Below are positions 7,836-18,424 of a stretch of 64,000 nucleotides of DNA, in pieces. The first letter of the stretch is position 1; every line of letters begins with the position of its first letter. This stretch comes from Campylobacter sp. W0018. GTDB lineage: Bacteria > Campylobacterota > Campylobacteria > Campylobacterales > Campylobacteraceae. The translations under genes were made by a program, and so were the position numbers. Location: the NCBI GenBank assembly GCA_020135845.1, contig JACHTQ010000003.1, positions 1 to 64,000 on the forward strand, given 5' to 3'. The notes beneath the pieces are model-generated. The model was given only the letters and a program-made list of their open reading frames with translations, was not told the origin of the DNA and did not search any database.

Positions 7836-10800
7836 ATGTTTAAATTAGCGATAAATAGACCTATTACTGTATTGATGTTTTTTTTAGCACTCATTATTTT
7901 TGGGCTTATTTCTGCATTTAATATGAGTGTCAATTTATTTCCTAATGTCTCTATACCTCTTATTAAAATCACAAGCAAAGCAAATGGGGATTTAAATTTT
8001 ATAGAATCAAAAATCACCAAAGAAATTGAAAATGCCTTGAGTGAAATTGATGGAGTTAAAACCATCACTTCCGTTGCGTATGACAATTTTAGCGTTTCTG
8101 TTGTTGAGTTTAAACTTGGAAAAAATCTCGAAGTAGCCGCCAATGATGTAAGAGATAAAATAGGCACTTTAAGTCTTCCAACTAAACCTGAAGTTGAAAA
8201 AATAAGCTCTGATTCTGGCTCAGCTATATCGCTTTTTCTTTATTCGCCAAATAAACTTTCACTGATGCAAAACATCAATGATAAAATTAAACCTTTTTTG
8301 CAAAGGATTGATGGTGTAGGAAAAATCGATGCTAAGGGTTTTTTAAAGCCTCAAATTCGCATCAATTTAAAGCCTGAACAATTGCAAAAATATAATCTTA
8401 ATGCCTATGATGTGGCCAATATTATCAAAAGTCAAAATTTTAAACAAGCTTTAGGAGAATTAAATAATCAAAATAATAATTATATTATTAAAGGTTATTT
8501 TGAAGCTAATGATTTAAATGAGTTGAAAAATTTACGCATCAAAGCAGGTGTATTTTTAAGCGATATTGCAAATATAAAAAACCTTTATGAGGATGAAAAA
8601 CAAAGTGTGATTTATCAAGGTAAGGAAGGTGTGCTTTTAGAGCTTGGTAAAGTAAGTAACTATAACACACTTCAAATGATAAAAAATGTCAAAAATTCTC
8701 TAAGTACTTTAGAAAAGCAAATCCCTAGCGATATAAAACTTGATATTGTTTATGATAAAAGTTTAAATATTTACAAACACCTTTCGCAGGTTATTTTCGA
8801 TATGGTTTTGGGTATTTTTTTAACACTGATTATTGTATTTTTATTTTTGAGAAATTTAAGTGCTACCCTTATTGCCTGTGTTGCCATACCAACTTCGATT
8901 ATTTCAACTTTTTTTATCATTGATATTTTAGGTTACGATCTAAATCGCCTTACTTTTATCGCTCTAACTCTAAGTATAGGAATTTTTATAGATGATGCCA
9001 TTGTTGTTATTGAAAATATCGCTAAAAAATTAAAAGAACATTCACCCCTGCAAGCTGCCTTTTTAGGGGTTAATGAAATAGGTTTTAGCATATTGAGCAT
9101 CAGTGTTGTTTTACTTTGTGTTTTTATCCCTATTTCTTATATGAAATCTATTCCAGGACTATTTTTTAATGCCTTAGGAATCAGCGTTGCAAGTGGTATT
9201 GTGATCAGCTTTTTAGTTTCTATATTTTTAATTCCAAGCTTAAGTGCTAGATTTTTAAATCCAAAAGAAAGCCGATTTTATCAAAGAAGTGAAGCTTTTT
9301 TTCAAAAAATAGAAGAAAAATATGAAAATATACTTTATAAAATTTTAAAAAATAAAACTAAATTCATCTTAGCAAGTCTCGTTTTTGTAATCTTATCCTT
9401 TGGCTTAGCTAGTCGTATTGGACTTGATTTTTTACCTATGGAAGATGATAGCGAAATTCAAGTTTTACTTGAAAGCAAACAGGATTTGAGTTTTGAAGCT
9501 ATGCGAAAAAAAAGTCTTAATCTGCTAGAAAAAATTCAAACAGATGAAAACGTAAAATACGCTTTTTTGATTTTAGGTTATGATGATGCCAAAGATGCTA
9601 CAAAATCTAAAATTTATATCAAACTCAAAAATTTAAGCGAGAGAAAATTAAGGCAAAGTGCGATAGTTAATTTATATCGTCAAAAATTCCAAGAAGATGG
9701 TATCAAAATTAAAGTTTTAGAACTTCCAAAAATCGAAGGTGCTGGAATTGATGATCCGGTTCAATTTTTAGTTTTAGGAGATGATTTAAACTCCATAAAA
9801 CAAGCTGCTAATCGTGCTAAAGAAATTCTAGGTAGCAATTCTCATATTGTAGATATAAGCGATAATGCCAATGCCACAAAAGATGCCGTTGCTTTACATA
9901 TCAACAAAGAAAAAGCAAAACTTTTAGATGTCAATCCAGAATATATTGCTGCAGTACTAAGCTATTCTTTTTCGCAACTTAGTGTCGGAAGTATGGATAG
10001 AGGAAATTCAAAAGATGATCTTATTTTAAGCTTTGCACCTGATTTTAAGAAAAATATAGAGGTATTAAAGCGTATTAATATAAGAAATAATCAAGGTATT
10101 AATTTAGATCTTTCAAGTGTGGTTGATTTTTCTTATACTAAAGATTTAAAAACCATCAATCGCTACAATAAAAGTCGATCTATTAAGGTTACAGCCGGAG
10201 TTAATGATATTTCACTAGGAGCCGTTCAAAAGCTCTTACTTAACAATATGGATTATATTTTAGATAAAAATTCAAATCTAAGCTATGCCTTTTCTGGCTT
10301 TATAAATCTTTTAGGAGAAACTGTTCAAGGATTTGCTATGGCTATAGCATTAGCTTTTGTGCTAATCTATCTTGTCTTAGCTGCACTTTATGAAAGTCTT
10401 ATTTTACCACTCATTATAATGATTACCATGCCTTTAGCTTTTGGAGGAGCTTCTATAGGACTTTTTATCACGGGACACAATTTCTCACTTTTTGTTTTAA
10501 TCGCCATCATCTTACTTTTTGGTATGGTAGGAAAAAATGCGATTTTACTTGTAGATGTGGCCAATAAAAAATGTCATGAGGGCGTAGAACCCGATAAAGC
10601 TTTATTGATCGCTGGAAAATCTCGCTTAAGAGCTATTTTAATGACAACTTTTGCGATGATTTTTGCTATGCTTCCACTTGCCATCTCAAGAGGAGCAGGA
10701 TACGAGTCCAATTCTCCTATGGCTATAGCGATTATTTTCGGTCTTGTTAGCTCAACTCTTTTAACCTTGCTAGTTGTACCAGCGCTTTTTAAATTCTGTT

Positions 10801-10853
10801 ACGCTCTTGATAGTAAATTAAGAAAGATATACGAAAGAAAAAAAATAGATTAA
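7836..10853 (+). CDS. cmeF: RND multidrug efflux transporter CmeF
   Basis: Proton-driven inner-membrane RND pump of 1005 aa with 12 membrane helices and two large periplasmic loops. The TM4 proton-relay Asp pair is visible in GIFIDDAIVVIENI (about residue 383). The second half has the matching FGMVGKNAILLVDVANK segment with the conserved Lys. It takes part in antimicrobial and bile resistance in Campylobacter as part of CmeDEF. It is the last gene of the operon, followed by a convergent hairpin terminator. Confidence 0.9.
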   Translation: MFKLAINRPITVLMFFLALIIFGLISAFNMSVNLFPNVSIPLIKITSKANGDLNFIESKITKEIENALSEIDGVKTITSVAYDNFSVSVVEFKLGKNLEVAANDVRDKIGTLSLPTKPEVEKISSDSGSAISLFLYSPNKLSLMQNINDKIKPFLQRIDGVGKIDAKGFLKPQIRINLKPEQLQKYNLNAYDVANIIKSQNFKQALGELNNQNNNYIIKGYFEANDLNELKNLRIKAGVFLSDIANIKNLYEDEKQSVIYQGKEGVLLELGKVSNYNTLQMIKNVKNSLSTLEKQIPSDIKLDIVYDKSLNIYKHLSQVIFDMVLGIFLTLIIVFLFLRNLSATLIACVAIPTSIISTFFIIDILGYDLNRLTFIALTLSIGIFIDDAIVVIENIAKKLKEHSPLQAAFLGVNEIGFSILSISVVLLCVFIPISYMKSIPGLFFNALGISVASGIVISFLVSIFLIPSLSARFLNPKESRFYQRSEAFFQKIEEKYENILYKILKNKTKFILASLVFVILSFGLASRIGLDFLPMEDDSEIQVLLESKQDLSFEAMRKKSLNLLEKIQTDENVKYAFLILGYDDAKDATKSKIYIKLKNLSERKLRQSAIVNLYRQKFQEDGIKIKVLELPKIEGAGIDDPVQFLVLGDDLNSIKQAANRAKEILGSNSHIVDISDNANATKDAVALHINKEKAKLLDVNPEYIAAVLSYSFSQLSVGSMDRGNSKDDLILSFAPDFKKNIEVLKRINIRNNQGINLDLSSVVDFSYTKDLKTINRYNKSRSIKVTAGVNDISLGAVQKLLLNNMDYILDKNSNLSYAFSGFINLLGETVQGFAMAIALAFVLIYLVLAALYESLILPLIIMITMPLAFGGASIGLFITGHNFSLFVLIAIILLFGMVGKNAILLVDVANKKCHEGVEPDKALLIAGKSRLRAILMTTFAMIFAMLPLAISRGAGYESNSPMAIAIIFGLVSSTLLTLLVVPALFKFCYALDSKLRKIYERKKID

Positions 10854-10876
10854 AAGACTTGATTTAAGTCTTTTAA
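10850..10876. terminator. Bidirectional hairpin terminator between cmeF and the dnaJ-like gene
   Basis: TTAAAAGACTT (10850-10860) pairs with AAGTCTTTTAA (10866-10876) around a 5-nt loop. It lies exactly between two convergent genes and overlaps the 3' ends of both. The A/T-rich arms give a U-rich 3' end in either direction. Confidence 0.65.
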
Positions 10877-11679
10877 GCATTGTTTTTATATAGGGCTTTA
10901 AGATTATTGTAGGCAATTTGTATCTTTTCAAATTGCTCTCTTGCACAAGCTTTTTCCTCAGAACTTTTTCCTTGATAAAAATCAGGATGATAAAGCTTTA
11001 CCATCATTAAATATTTTTGCCTGATTTCGCTAAAATCATTTTGCGGTGTGCATTCTAAGATTTCAAAATAATTATTAAAAAGCTTTGCTAGGGCATTAAA
11101 TTTCCATTTTACATTTTCTTTTTTAAAGATATTTTGACGAAAATCTTTATATTCTTGACGATCGACTTCAAAATTAACACGATATTTTAAATGCTCGCTC
11201 TCATCAGCAAAAGCCTCAAAAAGTTCCAAGGTGTTTTCATCTTTATATTTAAGTATTAAAACATTTGTAATTTCATCATATTCTATTTGATGATCTTTAA
11301 AATAATTTTTCATATAAGTTACAAACAATTTTTCATTGGAACTTAGTTGCATTAAAATTTGATTTCCTGCAAAACTTGTTTTTATAAAAAGCATAGGTTT
11401 TAGCATATCACTTTGCTCAAAATTAAGCCTAAAAGTTTTAAAATGAGCATCTTTTAAATTCTCTATGCTTTCATTAGAACTTTTGCGATATTTTTGATCT
11501 AAAACCTTTAAAAAATATCGACGCTGTGGAATTTCATTTTCTTCGAAAAAAGAAAAAATCTTATTTTTTCGCCCTATAACTTTTGTGAAATTTTTGGTAA
11601 TTAAGTCTTTAAAATACTGAAAAACGCTAATATCATCAGTATTAACATTGATCGTTTCTAAAGTTTGCACGATTTGCAT
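10873..11679 (-). CDS. DnaJ-like protein with C-terminal J domain
   Basis: About 268 aa. The J domain is at the C-terminus (last about 65 residues, FEILECTPQ ... [15 protein letters not shown]) with the HPD tripeptide that stimulates Hsp70 ATPase. The first 200 residues match no family I recognise. It lacks the Gly/Phe and zinc domains of true DnaJ, so it is a class C J-protein, probably recruiting DnaK to a specific client. The ATG at 11679 (MQIVQTLE) is preceded by a good GGAGAG site; a longer reading from 11709 lacks one. The start lies inside bpt, so the two are likely co-expressed. Confidence 0.75.
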   Translation of the reverse strand: MQIVQTLETINVNTDDISVFQYFKDLITKNFTKVIGRKNKIFSFFEENEIPQRRYFLKVLDQKYRKSSNESIENLKDAHFKTFRLNFEQSDMLKPMLFIKTSFAGNQILMQLSSNEKLFVTYMKNYFKDHQIEYDEITNVLILKYKDENTLELFEAFADESEHLKYRVNFEVDRQEYKDFRQNIFKKENVKWKFNALAKLFNNYFEILECTPQNDFSEIRQKYLMMVKLYHPDFYQGKSSEEKACAREQFEKIQIAYNNLKALYKNNA

Positions 11680-12400
11680 CTTCTCTCTCCCATAAAACCT
11701 CATTTTCAAAAAGAGAACTCGTCCCTTTTAAAATTTCATTAGGTGTATAATCGGCTTTATACGATAAAGATTGACACTTTTTTACAAAATATCCCAAATA
11801 AATATATTTTAAATTTTTACTTTTAGCAAATTTAATCTCATTTAAAAGAGAAAATTTGCCCAAGGAAAGATGTGAAAAATCAGGATCATAAAAACAATAA
11901 ATACTTGAAATTCCATCTTCAACCTCATCAATAAGATCCACACAAACTAGCTTATTATCAACATAAAAAGCAAGTTCATAACCAAAATCCATAAATCCAT
12001 CTATATAAAGATTATAATATTGTCTGAAATTTAAATCATACCTTTTCCAATTCTTCTTATCTTCCATAAAACGATGATATTTATCGTATAAAAATAAATG
12101 CTCGTTGCTTAAAGCTGGTCTTCTAAGTATCATTTTGGTATTGATATTTTTTTTAAAAACTCTTCTTTCACTACGCGAAAATTTATACTCATCGGCTAAA
12201 ATTCTAAGGCTAAGACACTCTTCGCAATCTTTACAAATTGGACGAGAAAAATATCTTCCAAAGCGTCTCCAACCACGTTGGATTAATTTTGTATTGATTT
12301 CTTTAGGACAATTTTGTATATATTTATATTCTATTCTTGAACGTTTTGTTTCTAAATATGGACATTGATCTTCAAGGGTGCAAAATCCAATTTCAAACAT
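11642..12400 (-). CDS. bpt: Aspartate/glutamate leucyltransferase (Bpt)
   Basis: Transfers Leu from Leu-tRNA to proteins with N-terminal Asp or Glu, marking them for N-degron proteolysis. At 252 aa it is the usual Bpt/Ate length. The N-terminal Cys-rich part ([10 protein letters not shown], then [11 protein letters not shown]) is conserved in this family. The C-terminal GNAT-like half shows DYTPNEIL. It starts directly at the stop of the 64-aa gene upstream and runs into the DnaJ-like gene, so the operon looks devoted in part to protein quality control. Confidence 0.82.
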   Translation of the reverse strand: MFEIGFCTLEDQCPYLETKRSRIEYKYIQNCPKEINTKLIQRGWRRFGRYFSRPICKDCEECLSLRILADEYKFSRSERRVFKKNINTKMILRRPALSNEHLFLYDKYHRFMEDKKNWKRYDLNFRQYYNLYIDGFMDFGYELAFYVDNKLVCVDLIDEVEDGISSIYCFYDPDFSHLSLGKFSLLNEIKFAKSKNLKYIYLGYFVKKCQSLSYKADYTPNEILKGTSSLFENEVLWEREDANRANFRNDQC

Positions 12401-12594
12401 TAAATTTTCTTAATATCTGAGTTCTTGATAAATTCAGAAAATTCATCTTGCAGTTTTTCTTCTTTTAGAAAAATTTCTTGCATTTCTTTATCTAAAAATT
12501 TTTCTTGTTTGTTTTGTTTTTTTTCTTTTTTTATATCTTTGGTATGAGTTTGCATTTCTTTTTTTATATTTTTTAAACTATCTAAAAAATCCAT
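12400..12594 (-). CDS. Small charged hypothetical protein
   Basis: A 64-aa protein, nearly all Lys/Glu/Asp with predicted coiled-coil helices (for example [14 protein letters not shown]). No known domain is recognised. It lies between pycA (zero gap) and bpt (1-bp overlap), so it is translated as part of that operon. The tight fit between the neighbours supports a real gene. Confidence 0.65.
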   Translation of the reverse strand: MDFLDSLKNIKKEMQTHTKDIKKEKKQNKQEKFLDKEMQEIFLKEEKLQDEFSEFIKNSDIKKI

Positions 12595-14034
12595 TTATTT
12601 TCCTTTTTTGATTTTTTCAAGTGCTGCTGCGATAACCGCAACCACCTCTTCTTTATTTTCTTGATGATGATCTTGCGTTTTTTCTAATAACTCTTGCAAA
12701 TGAGTTTCTATAAAAGAAGTATCAAAATAACCTCTTCTAAATTCTCTTGTTTTTGTGATCGCAATTAAAAAAGGTATGGTTGTTCTAATATCTAGGGTAA
12801 ATTCTTTTAAAGCTCTTTCAAGTTTATTAACTGCCAAATCATAACTCGTTGCCCTAACGATTAATTTAGCAAGCATAGAATCATAATAAGGTGGCACGGT
12901 ATAATCCTTATAAATATGACTATCCACTCTTACAGAAGGGCCAAGCGCTGGATAATACTCATTGATTCTACCCACGCTTGGAGTAAAATTTTTCCACACA
13001 TTTTCAGCTGTAATTCTAGCTTCTATAGCGAATCCCCTAGGCTTAACATCACTTTGCTCTATATCTAAAATTTCTCCTGCGGCAATACGAATTTGACGCA
13101 CGATAAGATCAATTCCCGTAATTTCTTCAGTGATAGGATGCTCAACTTGAATTCTTGTATTCATTTCCATAAAATAAAAACGGTTATAATCATCAAGTAA
13201 AAACTCTATCGTTCCTGCATTGGTATAACCCACCGCTTTAGCGGCCGCAACGGCAGTTACACCCATAGTTTTTCTAAGATTATCAGAAATACTAGGACAA
13301 GGAGCGATTTCAATCACTTTTTGATGCCTTCTTTGTATAGAGCAATCTCTCTCACAAAGATGTATGATATTGCCATAATTATCGCCTAAAATTTGAAATT
13401 CTATATGGCGAGGATTTATGACAAATTTCTCCATAAATACTTCATCATTTTTAAAATAAGCCAGCGCTTCTCTTTTGCAAGAATCAAAAGCATTTTCAAG
13501 CTCTTCTTCTTTATAAACAACGCGAATTCCGCGTCCCCCTCCACCACCTGAAGCCTTTAAGATCACTGGATAACCGATTTTTTCCGCTATAGTTTTAATC
13601 TCATCCACACTATAAGAATTTAATTTTTCAGTACCTGGAACAATAGGAATCCCATTTTGTGCCATCAATTTACGCGCAATATTTTTATTGCCCATTTTGT
13701 GAATCACTTCAGATTTTGGACCTATAAAAATAATATTTGATTCTTCACAAGCCTTAGCAAATTCATAATTTTCACTTAAAAAACCATAACCTGGATGGAT
13801 AGCATCAGCACCACAAGCCTTAGCAACCTCTATAATTCTTGTAATATCCAAATAACCCTTTATAGCATCACTATCTATTTGATAAGCTTCATCGGCAATT
13901 TTTGCATGCAAACACTCACAATCAGGTTCAGTATAAATTGCAACACTTTTAATATGCAAATCCCTACAAGCACGGATAATTCTAACGGCTATTTCAGCAC
14001 GATTTGCTATAAGAATTTTATGAATTTGCACCAT
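12595..14034 (-). CDS. pycA: Pyruvate carboxylase, biotin carboxylase subunit
   Basis: ATP-dependent carboxylation of biotin, the first half of pyruvate carboxylase. It is 479 aa with a biotin carboxylase N-domain (ILIANRAEIAVRIIRACRDL), an ATP-grasp glycine loop (KASGGGGGRGIR, about 159-170), the catalytic stretch MNTRIQVEHPITE (about 290) and the C-domain. Epsilonproteobacteria encode the biotin-carrying transcarboxylase subunit PycB elsewhere, and none is seen here. An acetyl-CoA carboxylase AccC role is the alternative; the genomic position matches Cj1037c, called pycA. Confidence 0.83.
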   Translation of the reverse strand: MVQIHKILIANRAEIAVRIIRACRDLHIKSVAIYTEPDCECLHAKIADEAYQIDSDAIKGYLDITRIIEVAKACGADAIHPGYGFLSENYEFAKACEESNIIFIGPKSEVIHKMGNKNIARKLMAQNGIPIVPGTEKLNSYSVDEIKTIAEKIGYPVILKASGGGGGRGIRVVYKEEELENAFDSCKREALAYFKNDEVFMEKFVINPRHIEFQILGDNYGNIIHLCERDCSIQRRHQKVIEIAPCPSISDNLRKTMGVTAVAAAKAVGYTNAGTIEFLLDDYNRFYFMEMNTRIQVEHPITEEITGIDLIVRQIRIAAGEILDIEQSDVKPRGFAIEARITAENVWKNFTPSVGRINEYYPALGPSVRVDSHIYKDYTVPPYYDSMLAKLIVRATSYDLAVNKLERALKEFTLDIRTTIPFLIAITKTREFRRGYFDTSFIETHLQELLEKTQDHHQENKEEVVAVIAAALEKIKKGK

Positions 14035-14121
14035 GGTTTGCCTTTAAAAAATAATAATATTAAAAGCAATTCTATCAAAATATCCTTATAAAAACTTAGC
14101 AAAAAAATTAATTATTTTAGT

Positions 14122-14127
14122 TATAAT
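14122..14127 (+). promoter_or_regulatory. Candidate -10 element for ftsW-murG
   Basis: TATAAT lies in the A/T-rich 138-bp gap between the divergent pycA and ftsW, about 45 bp before the ftsW start. Campylobacter sigma-70 promoters rely mainly on this hexamer. An AAAGAAAAG stretch before the ATG can serve as the ribosome site. Confidence 0.5.
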
Positions 14128-14172
14128 AAAACTTTATAAATTTTATTTCCAAAAAGAAAAGTAAAAATCAAA

Positions 14173-15336
14173 ATGGTTGCTGATAAGAAATTATTTTATT
14201 TAAGTTGTATACTCATCACTATAGGAATAGTTTTTTCATATTCACTGACAGTTTTTACTGTACTTTTTTTTAATTATAATGAATTTCACTTTTTCACTCG
14301 CCAGCTTTTTTTTGGAGTGAGTGGAATTTTGATTATGTTTTTTATTTCACGACTTGATCCAGATAAAAAAAATTCTGAAAGAATTATTCTTGGTATTCTT
14401 ATTGTTTCTTTTATTTTCATCACAATCTTACCTTTTTTACCTTCAGCTTTAGCAACGGCTAGTGGGGGTGCTAAAAGATGGATTCGCTTAGGGCCACTTT
14501 CTATATCTCCGGTTGAATTTTTTAAAATAGGACTTATTTATTTTTTAGCTTGGAGCTATACAAGACGTATTGATGATAGTAAAAAAGCAATCAAACATGA
14601 AGTTTTAATTCTCTTGCCTTATTGCATTGTTGCAACTATAGTTATAGGATATATTTATATCACACAAAATGATTTAGGGCAAAGTGTTATTTCTTTCTTT
14701 TTAATTTTAGCTTTGGCTTTTTTTGCAGGAGCTAGCAAAAGGCTTTTTGCCTTTGGAACTTTAATCATTATGATGGTAGGTATAATGGTTATCTTTAGTA
14801 ACCAAAGGCGTATCCAAAGAATCGCGTCTTGGTGGGGAAATATACAAGATGCCTTTTTACCAATGCTTCCCGATTGGATGGCCAATGCTTTAAGAGTAAG
14901 TACCAATGCAGAGCCATATCAAATTTCACACTCTTTAAATGCTATAGCCCATGGAGGGATATTTGGAGAAGGCTTAGGACTTGGAACTTTTAAATTAGGC
15001 TTTTTAAGTGAAGTTCATACAGACTTTATCCTCTCTGGTATCACAGAAGAAATCGGACTTTTTGGACTTGGAATTATTTGCTTTATTTATCTTTGGATGA
15101 TTTTAAGAATTTTTAGAATAGCAGGACGTTGCGACAAAAAAGAGCATTTTATCTTTTGCTCTGGTATTGCTTTGCTTTTACTTTTTTCATTTTTTATGAA
15201 TGCCTTTGGTATTATTTCCCTTACCCCACTTAAAGGTGTTGCAGTTCCGCTTTTAAGCTATGGTGGAAGTTCCATGTGGGCAATTTGTATAGGCATAGGG
15301 TATGTATTGATGATTTCTAAAAAGGTTAAATTATGA
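14173..15336 (+). CDS. ftsW: Cell-division SEDS peptidoglycan glycosyltransferase FtsW
   Basis: Polytopic SEDS-family enzyme that polymerises lipid II at the septum. It is 387 aa with about 10 membrane helices. Family motifs include GGAKRWIRLG, QNDLGQSVI with the catalytic-type Asp, the large extracellular loop ending GLGLGTFKLGFLSEVHTDFI, and the C-terminal PLLSYGGSSM. It overlaps murG by 4 bp, pairing lipid II synthesis with its polymerisation. RodA is the paralogue, but linkage to murG favours FtsW. Confidence 0.9.
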   Translation: MVADKKLFYLSCILITIGIVFSYSLTVFTVLFFNYNEFHFFTRQLFFGVSGILIMFFISRLDPDKKNSERIILGILIVSFIFITILPFLPSALATASGGAKRWIRLGPLSISPVEFFKIGLIYFLAWSYTRRIDDSKKAIKHEVLILLPYCIVATIVIGYIYITQNDLGQSVISFFLILALAFFAGASKRLFAFGTLIIMMVGIMVIFSNQRRIQRIASWWGNIQDAFLPMLPDWMANALRVSTNAEPYQISHSLNAIAHGGIFGEGLGLGTFKLGFLSEVHTDFILSGITEEIGLFGLGIICFIYLWMILRIFRIAGRCDKKEHFIFCSGIALLLLFSFFMNAFGIISLTPLKGVAVPLLSYGGSSMWAICIGIGYVLMISKKVKL

Positions 15337-16343
15337 TCGTTTTAACTGGAGGTGGCACAGGTGGACATCTAGCCATAGTAAGATGTTTATTAGAAAGTGT
15401 GCAAAGAAAAAATATAACTTGTATCTATATAGGCAGTCAAAATGGACAAGATAAAGCGTGGTTTGAAAAAGAAACACGTTTTAAGGATAAATTTTTTCTA
15501 AGCTCTCAAGGGGTTGTTAATCAAAGCAAATTCAATAAAATTAATTCCTTTTTACACATTTTAAAACTTTCTAAAGAATGCAGACAAATTTTTAAAGACT
15601 ATAAAGTAAAAGCTGTCATTAGTGTAGGAGGATATAGCGCAGCACCTGCATCTTTTGGTGCTTTATTTTCTGGCATACCTTTATTTATACATGAGCAAAA
15701 TTCAAAAAGTGGTTCTTTAAATAAGCTTTTAAAGCCTTTTTCTAAAAAGTTTTTTAGCGCTTTTGAAGAAGATTTTACACCTTATCCTGTCGCAGATAAA
15801 TTTTTTAATCACGCAAGAATTCGTAAAGAATTAAAAAATATTATTTTTCTAGGAGGCTCTCAAGGAGCTACTTTTATCAATGAATTAGCCATACAACTAG
15901 CGCCTATTTTAAATGAAAAAAATATTAATATTATCCACCAATGTGGAAAAAATGATTTAGAAAAATACAAACAAATTTATCAAAACTTAAATATTAAAGC
16001 TGATATATTTGACTTTAGTCCAAATTTAGAAGAAAAAATGCATATGGCTGATCTAGCTATATCAAGAGCGGGTGCAAGCACGCTTTTTGAACTTTGCGCT
16101 AATGCTTTGCCTGCCATTTTCATCCCCTACCCTTATGCAGCAAAAAATCACCAATACTTTAACGCTAAATTTTTACAAGATCAAAATTTATGCCAAATTT
16201 TTACACAAAATAGTGCCGATGCGGATGAAATTTTAAAAACTATTCTAAATACAAATTTAGAAAGCCTCTCTAAAGGTTTGCAAGATATTATCAAAAAAAA
16301 TGGATCAGATATTTTACTTGAAAAAATACTCAAGCTTATTTGA
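15333..16343 (+). CDS. murG: UDP-GlcNAc:undecaprenyl-PP-MurNAc-pentapeptide GlcNAc transferase
   Basis: Peripheral membrane GT28 enzyme that makes lipid II from lipid I. It is 336 aa, slightly short. The N-terminal glycine loop GGGTGGH (6-12), HEQNS in the acceptor domain, GGSQGA at the second domain and SRAGASTLFEL for UDP-GlcNAc binding are all visible. It is coupled to ftsW by a 4-bp overlap. Its 3' end overlaps the convergent transporter gene by 8 bp. Confidence 0.92.
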   Translation: MIVLTGGGTGGHLAIVRCLLESVQRKNITCIYIGSQNGQDKAWFEKETRFKDKFFLSSQGVVNQSKFNKINSFLHILKLSKECRQIFKDYKVKAVISVGGYSAAPASFGALFSGIPLFIHEQNSKSGSLNKLLKPFSKKFFSAFEEDFTPYPVADKFFNHARIRKELKNIIFLGGSQGATFINELAIQLAPILNEKNINIIHQCGKNDLEKYKQIYQNLNIKADIFDFSPNLEEKMHMADLAISRAGASTLFELCANALPAIFIPYPYAAKNHQYFNAKFLQDQNLCQIFTQNSADADEILKTILNTNLESLSKGLQDIIKKNGSDILLEKILKLI

Positions 16344-17499
16344 TAACTTCGCTTTTATAGGATAAATATCCAACGATATTTACTATAATTCCAATTGCAA
16401 AAAGCATCACAATGGCACCTGAAAAATTCCCAAATTGATCATGTAAAAACCCTATGATCCACTGTCCTTGTGCAGCGATTAAATACCCAAAACCTTGAGC
16501 AAAGGCTGAAAGTCTTGCTGCAATTTGTGCATTATAACTTTTTTGAGCGATAAAAAGCAAAACTATGCCAAAAACCCCACCCCAGGGAAAACCCATAATA
16601 AAAGCACCCAAAATAATCATAAATTTATTATTACAAATGAGTAAAATTCCAAAAGATATAGCATACATAGCACACAAAATCGCAATATAGCTTGTGTGAT
16701 ATTCTTTTTTAATCTTACCTAAAAGCAAGGGTCCAAAAAGAGAAACTGGCATAGCAACTAATTGTCCAAATAAAAGCATATTGGTTGCAAAATCTTTAGC
16801 AAAGCCTTTTTCAGTAACTATTTGAACATACCAAAAAAATAAAGAATAAGCTAAAAAGCTTTGAAATCCCATAAAAAGAGTGATTTTCCATGTTGTAGGG
16901 TGTTTAAAAATATTCACCTGTTTAGAAAAAGGTTTTTTAGCTCTAAAAAGCCTTCCATTTTTTGCTTGAGGAAAATAAATCACCAAGGCTATAAAAGCAA
17001 AAATAGCCCAAAATACCATAGCCAAAGATAAATCAAAAGCATGAAGCAAAGGTGTGGCTAAAGCAATGCCTACTATAGAAGAGATACTTAAAATAAAGCT
17101 ATATAAACCCATAACACTTGACATTTGTTTAGGAAATTTTTCTTTGATAAAACTTGGCAAAACCACATTAGCAATCGCTATTCCGCAGCCTATAGCAAGC
17201 ATACCTATAAACAAACCATAAACTCCAAAGTAAGAACGCAAAAACTCACCGATAAAGATTAAAAAAATTCCTACAATAACCGCACGAATAGCAGAAAAAT
17301 AACCCACGATAAAGGAAATACTTCCAAAAGCCATCAAAGGCAAGCTGGTTAAAATTCCTAAAAAAGTGGAATTTAGATTAAATTCTTCTTTGATAACATC
17401 AACCATGGGCCCTATCGTTGTGATAGGGGCTCTAAGATTGAAGGCTATAATGATAACGATAAAAATATTAAGCCAAAAAATTTTTTTAAAAGAAGTCAT
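16336..17499 (-). CDS. MFS transporter of the CynX/NimT type
   Basis: A 387-aa protein with 12 hydrophobic helices and the N-terminal NLRAPITTIGPMVDVI signature of the CynX (cyanate/nitroimidazole) MFS subfamily. The substrate cannot be read from sequence. It lies 8 bp after a gene for a periplasmic propeller protein on the same strand, which suggests a common transcript. Confidence 0.72.
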   Translation of the reverse strand: MTSFKKIFWLNIFIVIIIAFNLRAPITTIGPMVDVIKEEFNLNSTFLGILTSLPLMAFGSISFIVGYFSAIRAVIVGIFLIFIGEFLRSYFGVYGLFIGMLAIGCGIAIANVVLPSFIKEKFPKQMSSVMGLYSFILSISSIVGIALATPLLHAFDLSLAMVFWAIFAFIALVIYFPQAKNGRLFRAKKPFSKQVNIFKHPTTWKITLFMGFQSFLAYSLFFWYVQIVTEKGFAKDFATNMLLFGQLVAMPVSLFGPLLLGKIKKEYHTSYIAILCAMYAISFGILLICNNKFMIILGAFIMGFPWGGVFGIVLLFIAQKSYNAQIAARLSAFAQGFGYLIAAQGQWIIGFLHDQFGNFSGAIVMLFAIGIIVNIVGYLSYKSEVIK

Positions 17500-17507
17500 A
17501 ATTTCCT

Positions 17508-18356
17508 TTACTTAAGTTCAACCTTAAGTATTTTACCCTCTGCCATCTTAGGAATCCATAAATTATTTTTATCTAAAAATATATCCGCTGGTCCTTTCAT
17601 CAAAGGGAGATCAAGTTTTTTAACACTTTTATTTTTTAAATTTAAAGCATAAATCACACCTTTTAGATCTTTCCCCCAAGAACTTACATATAAAATATCA
17701 TTTTTTAAAATTATGCCATCATAAGGTTCTTTTTCGCTTTTGATCACTTGAATTTTCTTATTTTTAAGATCATAACTTAAAACTACCCCTCCACTAACTC
17801 CGCTAGGATCATATCCAGCGATATAAAGAAGGTTTTTGTGCAAAAACAAACCATTTGGCCCACCAAATTCTTTAAGATCTAATTTTAACAATTCATCATA
17901 TTTTTTTGTTTTTAAATCAACCTTATGAACAATACCTGTTCCCGTATCGCTGATTAAAAGCGTTGTATCATTAAGTTTTTCTATATCGTTAAGAAAAATC
18001 GCTCCTTTTATAGGTAAATTAAAAACCTCTTTTTTGGTAGATAGATTAAAACCTTTTAGCGTATCAATATCTACAACATATAAAACATTTTTAATTTCTT
18101 TCATACCTTTTGGGGCGTTTAAATTGCTTAAAAATTTATATTCTAGAACTTTTCCATTTTTATCAAGTTTAGAAATAAAGCCATCATTATCTTTTGCTAA
18201 AGGCTCAAGCTTTTTGCCTACATTGGAAACATATATAGCGTTTTTATCTACAAAAACACTTTCGGGACTTAAAAAACCGTCGATTTCTTGATATTTCATT
18301 TCTCCAGCAAAAGCACAAGTAGCTACCAAAGCTAAGCTTAAAATATATTTTTTCAT
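17508..18356 (-). CDS. Periplasmic SMP-30/NHL-like beta-propeller protein
   Basis: 282 aa with a signal peptide ([17 protein letters not shown]). Several repeated blade-like units follow ([67 protein letters not shown]), each about 40 residues, indicating a six-bladed propeller. The C. jejuni counterpart is annotated as an ATP/GTP-binding periplasmic protein, but I see no P-loop. It stands between an AraC regulator and a transporter, and its function is unknown. Confidence 0.7.
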   Translation of the reverse strand: MKKYILSLALVATCAFAGEMKYQEIDGFLSPESVFVDKNAIYVSNVGKKLEPLAKDNDGFISKLDKNGKVLEYKFLSNLNAPKGMKEIKNVLYVVDIDTLKGFNLSTKKEVFNLPIKGAIFLNDIEKLNDTTLLISDTGTGIVHKVDLKTKKYDELLKLDLKEFGGPNGLFLHKNLLYIAGYDPSGVSGGVVLSYDLKNKKIQVIKSEKEPYDGIILKNDILYVSSWGKDLKGVIYALNLKNKSVKKLDLPLMKGPADIFLDKNNLWIPKMAEGKILKVELK

Positions 18357-18424
18357 TTTATCTCCTTATTAAAAAATTAAAAAATTATATATTTTAAAAA
18401 AAATAAAATGTATTAGTTTTTTGA

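Noticed and set aside
13795..14091. Plus-strand 98-aa frame before ftsW
   Set aside because: Antisense to pycA; no ribosome site or recognised motif.
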